DNA of 64,000 bases from Bradyrhizobium sp. LMTR 3. GTDB lineage: Bacteria; Pseudomonadota; Alphaproteobacteria; Rhizobiales; Xanthobacteraceae. The stretch spans positions 310,001 through 374,000 of the forward strand of contig NZ_MAXC01000033.1 in NCBI RefSeq assembly GCF_001693485.1, given 5' to 3'. The position numbers and the translations under genes were made by a program. Positions 43,119 through 49,814 of this stretch are shown here, piece after piece (the stretch's first letter is position 1; each line of letters begins with the position of its first letter). Below the pieces are notes generated by a model. The model was not told the origin of the DNA and did not search any database. It saw nothing but the letters and a program-made list of their open reading frames with translations.

Positions 43119-43625
43119 ATGAAACCTGTCTTGCCATTGTTCGCCTTCGCCACCCTGTTTGCTCTCCTGGGCACGCCCGCGCACGCCCAGGAGGTCAAGG
43201 CCGGAGACCTCGTCATCAAGCAAGCCTGGAGCCGCGCTACGCCGAGCGGCGCAAAAATCGCCGGCGGCTATCTCACCGTGGAGAACAAGGGCAGCGCGCC
43301 GGACAAGCTCGTTGGCGGCTCGGGCGATAACATCGGCAAGGTCGAAATTCACGAGATGGCGATGAAGAACGGCGTCATGACGATGCGGCCGCTCGACAAG
43401 GGCCTGCCGATCGAGCCGGGCAAGACCGTCAAGCTCGCGCCCGGCGGCTATCATCTGATGCTGATGGATCTCAAGCAGCCCTTCAAGCAGGGCGACAAGG
43501 TGCCCGTTACCCTCGAATTCGAGAAGGCGGGAAAGGTGACGTTGTCGCTCGACGTGCAGGGCGTCGGCGCGCGGGGGCCGGCGGGGGGTGAAATGAAGCA
43601 CGATCATTCCGGAATGAAGAAATAG
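43119..43625 (+). CDS. PCu(A)C-type periplasmic copper chaperone
   Basis: 168 residues, signal peptide 1-24 (cleavage A-H-A-Q). The Cu(I)-binding residues fit the family pattern: H78, M89, H112 and M114 (I-H-E-M-A-M-K, M-T-M-R-P, Y-H-L-M-L-M), with spacings of 10, 22 and 1. A C-terminal M-K-H-D-H-S-G-M-K-K adds a second His/Met site. Such proteins deliver Cu(I) to the CuA or CuB site of cytochrome oxidase. It is the last gene of the cluster. A short stem (43058-43068 with 43071-43082) lies between it and the thioredoxin gene. Confidence 0.88.
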   Translation: MKPVLPLFAFATLFALLGTPAHAQEVKAGDLVIKQAWSRATPSGAKIAGGYLTVENKGSAPDKLVGGSGDNIGKVEIHEMAMKNGVMTMRPLDKGLPIEPGKTVKLAPGGYHLMLMDLKQPFKQGDKVPVTLEFEKAGKVTLSLDVQGVGARGPAGGEMKHDHSGMKK

Positions 43626-43639
43626 GCGGCGAGCAATTT

Positions 43640-43722
43640 GTAGGATGGGTGGAGCGAAGCGATACCCATCGCCTTCGCGGTTACAGGCATTGATGGGTAT
43701 CGCTTCGCTCCATCCATCCTAC
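43640..43722. repeat. 31-bp inverted-repeat element
   Basis: 43640-43670 (beginning GTAGGATGGGTGGAGCGAAG) is the reverse complement of 43692-43722 with a single mismatch; the loop is 21 bases. It starts 14 bases after the PCu(A)C stop. Similar GTAGGATGGG palindromes are, to my recollection, frequent in Bradyrhizobium intergenic regions. Confidence 0.75.
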
Positions 43723-43854
43723 GAAACCCTGCCAAAACGACCCACAAATCCGCGTTTTCGGCGGCTTTTTCGCGGCTTCCGGCCTTGTATTTTCGCAGCC
43801 GATCCGGTTTCACTGCACGTCTTCCGGTAGCCCACTGATTCCTCGAGTTGTCCC

Positions 43855-45174
43855 ATGCGGTTGTCGCGGTTTTTTCTACCCATCCTGAAAGAGAATCCGA
43901 AAGAGGCGGAGATCGTCTCGCATCGGCTGATGTTGCGCGCGGGCATGATGCGGCAGGAGGCGGCCGGCATTTACGCCTGGCTGCCGCTGGGCTTCCGGGT
44001 GCTGAAGAAGATCGAGCAGATCGTCCGCGAGGAACAGGACCGCGCCGGCGCCCTGGAACTGTTGATGCCGACGTTGCAGCTCGCCGACCTCTGGCGCGAG
44101 AGCGGACGCTACGACGCCTACGGCCCGGAGATGCTGCGCATCAGCGACCGCCACAAGCGCGAATTGCTGTATGGGCCGACCAATGAGGAAATGATCACCG
44201 AGATCTTTCGCGCCTACGTCAAATCCTACCGAAATCTGCCGCTCAATCTCTATCACATCCAGTGGAAGTTCCGCGACGAGCAGCGCCCGCGTTTCGGCGT
44301 GATGCGCGGCCGCGAGTTCCTGATGAAGGATGCGTACTCCTTCGATATCGACGAGGCGGCGGCGCGCCGTTCCTATAACCGGATGTTCGTCGCTTACCTG
44401 CGCACCTTCGCGCGAATGGGATTGAAGGCGATCCCGATGCGCGCCGAGACCGGGCCGATCGGCGGCGATCTCAGCCATGAATTCATCGTGCTCGCGGAAA
44501 CCGGCGAGTCCGGCGTGTTCTGCAACAGCGACGTGCTGAACCTGCCGATCCCGCCCGACGACGTCGATTACGACGGCGATCTCACTTCGATCATCAAGCA
44601 ATGGACGTCGGTCTATGCCGCAACCGAGGACGTCCACGATGCCGCTCGTTACGAGCACGAGGTGCCTGCCGACAAGCGCGTCAACACGCGCGGCATCGAG
44701 GTCGGTCAGATTTTCTACTTCGGCACCAAATATTCCGATGCGATGAAGGCGCTGGTCGCCGGCCCCGACGGCATCGACGTGCCGATCCATGGCGGTTCCT
44801 ACGGCGTCGGGGTCTCGCGGCTGGTCGGCGCCATCATCGAGGCCTGCCACGACGATGCCGGCATCAAATGGCCGGAGGCGGTGGCGCCGTTCACGGCTGT
44901 GATTTTGAACCTGAAGCAGGGCGATGCTGCCGTCGATGGCGCCTGCGAGGAACTTTATCGCGAACTTCAGGCCAAGGGCGTCGATGTGCTCTATGACGAT
45001 ACCGACCAGCGCGCCGGCGCGAAATTCGCGGCCGCCGACCTGATCGGCATCCCCTGGCAGATTCTGGTCGGGCCGAAGGGCCTCGCCGAGGGCAAGCTCG
45101 AGATCAAGCGGCGCAGCGACGGCTCGCGTGAGAATCTCAGTCCGGCGGAAGTGGTGGCGAAGATCGCGGGATAA
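43855..45174 (+). CDS. proS: Prolyl-tRNA synthetase (short alphaproteobacterial type)
   Basis: 439 residues, much shorter than the 572-residue E. coli enzyme because the editing insertion domain is nearly absent. Class II motifs are present: L-M-P-T-L-Q-L-A-D-L-W, motif 2 F-R-D-E-Q-R-P-R-F-G-V-M-R-G-R-E-F-L-M-K-D, and motif 3 G-G-S-Y-G-V-G-V-S-R-L. The anticodon-binding domain fills the C-terminal third. It starts the proS-lolC-lolD-dnaE order usual in Rhizobiales. Lacking its own editing domain, the cell needs a separate deacylase for mischarged tRNA-Pro. Confidence 0.95.
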   Translation: MRLSRFFLPILKENPKEAEIVSHRLMLRAGMMRQEAAGIYAWLPLGFRVLKKIEQIVREEQDRAGALELLMPTLQLADLWRESGRYDAYGPEMLRISDRHKRELLYGPTNEEMITEIFRAYVKSYRNLPLNLYHIQWKFRDEQRPRFGVMRGREFLMKDAYSFDIDEAAARRSYNRMFVAYLRTFARMGLKAIPMRAETGPIGGDLSHEFIVLAETGESGVFCNSDVLNLPIPPDDVDYDGDLTSIIKQWTSVYAATEDVHDAARYEHEVPADKRVNTRGIEVGQIFYFGTKYSDAMKALVAGPDGIDVPIHGGSYGVGVSRLVGAIIEACHDDAGIKWPEAVAPFTAVILNLKQGDAAVDGACEELYRELQAKGVDVLYDDTDQRAGAKFAAADLIGIPWQILVGPKGLAEGKLEIKRRSDGSRENLSPAEVVAKIAG

Positions 45175-45243
45175 GATATCCACCGCGGCTGATATGTTGG
45201 CCAATACGGCCACATTTGGCCCGAATCATGGGATTATCGAGTA

Positions 45244-46524
45244 ATGGATGAGACCATGAACGAGACAGCCCGAACTCCGCCTTTTGCGCCCTTCGAATGG
45301 CTGCTGTCCGGGCGTTACCTGCGGGCGCGTCGCAAGGAAGGCTTCATTTCCGTCATCGCCGGCTTTTCGTTCCTCGGCATCATGCTCGGCGTCGCCACGC
45401 TGATCATCGTGATGGCCGTGATGAACGGTTTTCGCAAGGAGCTGCTGGACAAGATTCTCGGCCTCAACGGTCATCTGTTGGTGCAGCCGCTGGAATCGCC
45501 GCTGACGGACTGGAAGGACGTCGCCGAGCGCGTCAGCCAGGTTGACGGCATCCGCCTTGCCGCGCCGGTCGTGGACGGCCAGGCGCTGGCGTCCTCGGCC
45601 TTCAACGCTGCCGGTGTGCTGGTACGCGGCATGCGCTCTGCGGACCTGAACAACCTCACCTCGATCGCCAAGAACATCAAGCAAGGCACGATGGAGGGGT
45701 TTGACGAGGGGCAGGGCGTCATCATCGGACGCCGGCTCGCCGATCAATTGTCGCTGCATGCCGGCGACACCATCACGCTGGTTGCGCCCAAGGGCGCTGT
45801 GACCCCGATGGGCACGACGCCGCGCATAAAACCCTACAAGGTGGCGGCCGTGTTCGAGATCGGCATGTCGGAATATGACGCCAGCTTCGTGTTCATGCCG
45901 CTGCCGGAGTCGCAGGCCTATTTCAATCGCAAGGACGACGTGACTGCGATCGAGGTATTCACCACCAATCCCGATCGAATCGACGCGTTCCGCAAGAGCG
46001 TGACGGAGTCAGCCGGACGGCCGGTGTTCCTGGTCGACTGGCGGCAGCGCAACTCGACCTTCTTCAACGCGCTTCAGGTCGAGCGCAACGTGATGTTTTT
46101 GATCCTGACCATGATCGTGCTGGTTGCCGCGCTGAACATCGTTTCGGGCCTGATCATGCTGGTCAAGGACAAGGGCCAGGACATCGCCATCCTGCGCACC
46201 ATGGGCGCCTCGCAGGGCTCGATAATGCGGATATTCCTGATCACGGGCGCTGCGATCGGTGTGGTCGGCACGCTGACCGGATTTTTCGTCGGCATGCTGA
46301 TCTGCCTGAATATCGAATCGATCCGGCAGTTCCTGTCCTGGATGACCAACACCGAATTGTTCTCGCCGGAACTCTATTTCCTCTCCCGGCTGCCGGCCGA
46401 GATCGATTTCGGCGAGACCACTGCGGTGGTGATCATGGCGCTAACGCTGTCGTTCCTGGCGACACTCTATCCGTCCTGGCGCGCCGCGCGCCTCGATCCC
46501 GTCGATGCGCTTCGTTATGAGTGA
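45244..46524 (+). CDS. lolC: LolC/E-family lipoprotein-releasing ABC permease
   Basis: 426 residues. It is an inner-membrane protein that extracts outer-membrane lipoproteins and hands them to LolA. It has an N-terminal helix (F-I-S-V-I-A-G-F-S-F-L-G-I-M-L-G-V-A), a large periplasmic domain (about 55-275), then three C-terminal helices with the FtsX-like motif D-K-G-Q-D-I-A-I-L-R-T-M-G-A. An ATG at 45256 with GGATGAG nearby is an alternative start. lolD overlaps its 3' end. Confidence 0.92.
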   Translation: MDETMNETARTPPFAPFEWLLSGRYLRARRKEGFISVIAGFSFLGIMLGVATLIIVMAVMNGFRKELLDKILGLNGHLLVQPLESPLTDWKDVAERVSQVDGIRLAAPVVDGQALASSAFNAAGVLVRGMRSADLNNLTSIAKNIKQGTMEGFDEGQGVIIGRRLADQLSLHAGDTITLVAPKGAVTPMGTTPRIKPYKVAAVFEIGMSEYDASFVFMPLPESQAYFNRKDDVTAIEVFTTNPDRIDAFRKSVTESAGRPVFLVDWRQRNSTFFNALQVERNVMFLILTMIVLVAALNIVSGLIMLVKDKGQDIAILRTMGASQGSIMRIFLITGAAIGVVGTLTGFFVGMLICLNIESIRQFLSWMTNTELFSPELYFLSRLPAEIDFGETTAVVIMALTLSFLATLYPSWRAARLDPVDALRYE

Positions 46525-47230
46525 GGGCGCGATGGCCGAGGAGGCGGAAGATGTACCCGTTATCTATCTCCACGAGATAAAACGCGAGTACCGACAGGGC
46601 GAGGCGACGCTGACCATCCTCGACGGCGCCAAGCTTGCGCTGTGGGCGGGACAGTCGGTGGCGCTGGTGGCGCCGTCGGGGTCGGGCAAGTCGACGCTGC
46701 TGCACATCGCGGGCCTGCTCGAAAGCCCCGATGACGGCGAGGTCTATGTTGCGGGCACGCCGACCTCGCAACTATCAGATATCGACCGCACCCAGATCCG
46801 GCGCTCCGATATCGGCTTCGTCTATCAATCGCATCGGCTGTTGCCGGAATTCACCGCGCTCGAAAACGTCATGCTGCCGCAGATGATCCGCGGCCTCAAA
46901 CGTTCCGAGACCATCAAGCGTTCGCAGGAGATTTTGGCCTATCTCGGCCTCGGCGATCGCATCTCGCACCGACCGGCCGAACTGTCCGGCGGCGAGCAGC
47001 AGCGCGTCGCCATTGCGCGCGCGGTCGCCAATGCGCCCCGGGCGCTACTCGCCGACGAGCCGACCGGAAATCTCGATCCGCATACCGCCGATCACGTCTT
47101 CAAGGCGCTGATGCAACTCGTGAAGGCGACGCAGGTCGCGATGCTGATCGCCACCCACAACATGGAGTTGGCCGGCCGCATGGACCGGCGGGTGTCGCTG
47201 GTCGACGGCCGGGTCGTCGAAATGGAATAG
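46517..47230 (+). CDS. lolD: Lipoprotein-releasing ABC ATPase
   Basis: 237 residues from the ATG overlapping lolC, or 232 from an ATG at 46532 preceded by GAGGG. Walker A is A-P-S-G-S-G-K-S-T-L-L, the signature is L-S-G-G-E-Q-Q-R-V-A, and Walker B is L-L-A-D-E-P-T-G-N-L-D. The T-G-N-L-D ending is characteristic of the LolD/MacB/FtsE group. It powers the LolC permease. It converges with a DUF3551 gene only 6 bases away. Confidence 0.93.
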   Translation: MSEGAMAEEAEDVPVIYLHEIKREYRQGEATLTILDGAKLALWAGQSVALVAPSGSGKSTLLHIAGLLESPDDGEVYVAGTPTSQLSDIDRTQIRRSDIGFVYQSHRLLPEFTALENVMLPQMIRGLKRSETIKRSQEILAYLGLGDRISHRPAELSGGEQQRVAIARAVANAPRALLADEPTGNLDPHTADHVFKALMQLVKATQVAMLIATHNMELAGRMDRRVSLVDGRVVEME

Positions 47231-47236
47231 CGGCGT

Positions 47237-47491
47237 TCAGTAAACGCCGCGCTTGCGCACCGGCCGATCCTGATAAGCGTTCGACGCGTAGGGATTGACC
47301 ACGCATTGTGCCGCGCGCCCCGACGCGGACAGATTACATTGCGCCAGCGACGTATAGCGGCACTCGTAGTACGTGGCCGGGCCGTAGACACGCAGGCAGA
47401 CCGGGTAGTCGGAGCCGTAGGTCTGCGCCCGAGCCGGCGCCGAAGCGGAGATCATTGCAATCGCGAGGATCGCCAAAACCGGTATGCGCAT
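47237..47491 (-). CDS. DUF3551 secreted protein, copy 1
   Basis: 84 residues. It has a signal peptide (M-R-I-P-V-L-A-I-L-A-I-A-M-I, cleavage near A-R-A-Q), then a mature part of about 60 residues. This holds Y-P-V-C-L-R-V-Y, Y-Y-E-C-R-Y-T-S-L-A-Q-C and S-G-R-A-A-Q-C-V-V-N-P-Y; the four cysteines suit two disulfides. This is the DUF3551 pattern, common and multicopy in Bradyrhizobium, function unknown. It is one of three tandem paralogues on the reverse strand. Confidence 0.82.
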   Translation of the reverse strand: MRIPVLAILAIAMISASAPARAQTYGSDYPVCLRVYGPATYYECRYTSLAQCNLSASGRAAQCVVNPYASNAYQDRPVRKRGVY

Positions 47492-47596
47492 CACAATCTC
47501 CCTTGAGACGTGCGATCGGTCACATGTGCAGACGGCCAGCAGACATTCGACGCGCTCCAGCGTCAAATCACGTTCGCGCGTTGCAAGGGCTCGCGT

Positions 47597-47860
47597 TCAG
47601 TAACCGTTGCGGTAGCGCTTGTAGCGGCGTGCCGACGGTTCTTGAGATGCATGCGCGAAATACGGATTGATCTCGCATTGCGCCGAGCGGCCGGACGCCG
47701 ACATGTTGCATTGAGGCAGGGAGGTATAGGCACATTCGTAGTAGTTGATCCCCCTGTTATAAACATGCAGGCAAACCGGATAGCGGGGATCGTAAGTCTG
47801 TGCCTGCGCCGGTGCCGAGGCCGCCCCGACTGCCAAAATTGCCAAAGCCAGAATACGCAT
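47597..47860 (-). CDS. DUF3551 secreted protein, copy 2
   Basis: 87 residues, closely related to copy 1: signal peptide ending A-Q-A-Q, then Y-P-V-C-L-H-V-Y, Y-Y-E-C-A-Y-T-S-L-P-Q-C and S-G-R-S-A-Q-C-E-I-N-P-Y, with a basic tyrosine-rich tail. The upstream sequences of copies 1 and 2 are also alike (CATTCGACGC and CGTCAAATCACGTTC at matching places, near 47545 and 47912). The duplication thus included the promoter region. Confidence 0.82.
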   Translation of the reverse strand: MRILALAILAVGAASAPAQAQTYDPRYPVCLHVYNRGINYYECAYTSLPQCNMSASGRSAQCEINPYFAHASQEPSARRYKRYRNGY

Positions 47861-48011
47861 CAGAATCTCCTTGTGAACTGCATCGGTCCGCAAGTGCTGA
47901 CGTCCAGCAGACATTCGACGCAGTCCGGCGTCAAATCACGTTCACGCGCTGTAGGTGCGGGCGTCCGGAGGCTCGCGTGTGCGGAATGTCTCGGCGGCGA
48001 TAAGCCGCTGC

Positions 48012-48305
48012 TTAGTACCTGCCGTAGCCGGGAGCGGGCGGCAGCGCGCGGCCGGGCAGCGGGCGATAGGCGGCGGCTGGCGGTTCGCTCTCGCCAATAT
48101 AATAGGGATTGGCAATGCAGGTGAGGAAGCGTCCCGATGCAGTCGCCTGGCACTGCTCGTAGCTCGTGAAGGTGCAGTAGCTCAGCGCCGGATATTCGTC
48201 TCCCTGAAGGCAGAACGGATATCGCGTGCCGACCGCTTCGGCGGGCGCAGCACCGATAGCTGCCAATCCGATCGCGGTCAGCACGGCCAGAATCGCTCTA
48301 CGCAT
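48012..48305 (-). CDS. DUF3551 secreted protein, copy 3
   Basis: 97 residues, more diverged: signal peptide with A-E-A-V cleavage, then Y-P-F-C-L-Q-G, L-S-Y-C-T-F-T-S-Y-E-Q-C and S-G-R-F-L-T-C-I-A-N-P-Y-Y, and a proline-rich tail. It keeps the four cysteines and the N-P-Y motif of the family. It is the first of the three in the direction of transcription. No ligand or partner can be inferred. Confidence 0.82.
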   Translation of the reverse strand: MRRAILAVLTAIGLAAIGAAPAEAVGTRYPFCLQGDEYPALSYCTFTSYEQCQATASGRFLTCIANPYYIGESEPPAAAYRPLPGRALPPAPGYGRY

Positions 48306-48604
48306 TTCGAATCTCCCTCACGGCGCATCGGCACTTCGCGTTCCATTCTGACGACACAAGCCGCAGCTCCGCAATCCCGTCAAGCCAATCCGCCCTGCAA
48401 TACCGCCGCAAAACTAAAATGTGAATTTTTTGCGGTGAGGTTCGGCGCAATGTTTCAAAAAATGCCTGCAAGACAACATTAACTTACGTTCACACTGAGG
48501 CCGTTTGATGTGCATTGTTGCAGTGAGGTTACAGCAATTCGAGCCAACGATGCTATGAGCATGCCGCGGCCTTGGGGGCTGTCAAAAAAGGAACGGGAAT
48601 AAGA

Positions 48605-49348
48605 ATGAAGAAGGTTTTGCTTGTTACGGCCAGTCTGATCGCGCTCGGCGCGGCTGCGCCGGCTGTTGCTGCTGATCTCGCTGCGCGCCCTTACACCAAG
48701 GCGCCCCCGATGGTCGCTGCTGTGTATGATTGGACCGGGTTCTACATCGGTGCGAACGGCGGCTGGGGTTCGAGCCGCAACGAATGGGATTCGGTTCCGC
48801 CTGCTTTCGTTGGTCCCGAGGGCTCGCATGATGCGACCGGCGGCACGGTCGGTGGCCAGGTCGGCTACCGGTGGCAGGCTGGCACCTGGGTGTTCGGCGT
48901 TGAAGCCCAGGGCAACTGGGCCGACTTGTCGGGCAGCAACTTGAGCCAGGTGTTCCTCGGCTCTCGCAATCACACGAACGTCGATGCGTTCGGCCTGTTC
49001 ACCGGTCAGGTCGGCTACGCCGTCAACAACGTCCTGCTCTACGTCAAGGGCGGTGCTGCTGTGACCTCGAACGAGTATCGCATCTCCAACCTTGCAGGCG
49101 CGACCATTGGCGTCACCGGCGATGACACCCGCTGGGGCGCCACGGTCGGCGCAGGCCTCGAATACGCCTTCGCCCCGAACTGGTCGGTTGGCGTTGAGTA
49201 CAATCACCTGTTCATGCAGGACCGTACCTACACCTTCACCGCGCCGGGCGGCGGCGTCGTCGGTACCGACCGTATCAGTCAGGACGTTGATCTCGTCACC
49301 GCCCGCCTGAACTACAAGTTCGGCGGTCCGGGCGTCACGAGGTACTGA
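48605..49348 (+). CDS. Outer-membrane beta-barrel protein (Omp25/31-like)
   Basis: 247 residues. Signal peptide 1-23 (cleavage A-V-A-A-D). The mature N-terminus D-L-A-A-R-P-Y-T-K-A-P-P leads into Y-D-W-T-G-F-Y-I-G-A-N-G-G-W-G, the start typical of rhizobial and Brucella Omp25/Omp31 porin-family barrels. Alternating strands follow, and the end L-N-Y-K-F-G is close to the C-terminus. It is a likely abundant surface protein with its own strong terminator. The ATG at 48605 begins the signal peptide; the upstream in-frame ATG is ignored. Confidence 0.88.
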   Translation: MKKVLLVTASLIALGAAAPAVAADLAARPYTKAPPMVAAVYDWTGFYIGANGGWGSSRNEWDSVPPAFVGPEGSHDATGGTVGGQVGYRWQAGTWVFGVEAQGNWADLSGSNLSQVFLGSRNHTNVDAFGLFTGQVGYAVNNVLLYVKGGAAVTSNEYRISNLAGATIGVTGDDTRWGATVGAGLEYAFAPNWSVGVEYNHLFMQDRTYTFTAPGGGVVGTDRISQDVDLVTARLNYKFGGPGVTRY

Positions 49349-49375
49349 TCTCGCGCGACCTGCGACCAACATCGA

Positions 49376-49404
49376 AGCCCCGGGACCTTCCCGGGGCTTT
49401 TTTT
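49376..49404 (+). terminator. Intrinsic terminator of the outer-membrane protein gene
   Basis: AGCCCCGGGA (49376-49385) pairs with 49389-49398, a 3-base loop, followed by a run of seven T to 49404. It lies 27 bases after the stop. Confidence 0.9.
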
Positions 49405-49475
49405 GCTGGCGGCTGGCCGGGTTAACCAAGCCGGAATGGTCGCAAGACGTGCCGTGAGACGGGCCTTGACTCAGA

Positions 49476-49508
49476 GAACAAAAAAGGAACAATGTTCCTC
49501 ATATGTTC
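49476..49508. promoter_or_regulatory. Two adjacent LexA (SOS) boxes
   Basis: GAAC-N7-GAAC at 49476-49490 and GTTC-N7-GTTC at 49494-49508 are both exact matches to the alphaproteobacterial LexA box, in opposite orientations and 3 bases apart. They overlap a possible promoter (TTGACT at 49466-49471, CAATGT near 49490-49495) and end 21 bases before the ATG of a 32-codon gene. No reverse-strand gene starts here, so both probably control the small gene. Confidence 0.8.
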
Positions 49509-49529
49509 TTTGACTATGGGAGTCGGACC

Positions 49530-49628
49530 ATGTTGCGGATGTTCGTGGAAGAGGCGGCAGCTCTGGCGTCGATTACGCTGTTTGTCGGGATGATCGCGGT
49601 GTGGGCGCAGGTGATTCCGCAGCTTTGA
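49530..49628 (+). CDS. 32-residue SOS-controlled membrane protein, SidA-like candidate
   Basis: 32 codons, too short for most gene callers. GGGAG lies 7 bases before the ATG. The product starts M-L-R-M-F-V-E-E and then forms a single hydrophobic helix (about residues 9-28, A-A-A-L-A-S-I-T-L-F-V-G-M-I-A-V-W-A) ending Q-V-I-P-Q-L, so it should be an inner-membrane peptide. Two LexA boxes in the promoter predict induction by DNA damage. In Caulobacter the SOS-induced SidA, a 29-residue inner-membrane protein, blocks division through FtsW. The likeness in size, topology and control is inference, not shown homology. dnaE follows 186 bases later. Confidence 0.7.
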   Translation: MLRMFVEEAAALASITLFVGMIAVWAQVIPQL

Positions 49629-49814
49629 GGCGCGGAGGAGACCCGGCCCGATTCGGCTTGCGGGGTGGGCTGGGGAAAAGCCGGATGGCGGGTTCGCAAG
49701 TGGCGTTCCGCGTGGACTCCGTCCGGCCAAGGCATCACCATTGCGGCAGCGAGTCGGCGCTCCCTTAGCTGCCGGCGATCGCTCTCCATCACGATGCAAG
49801 AGCCCCTTTAGCGC

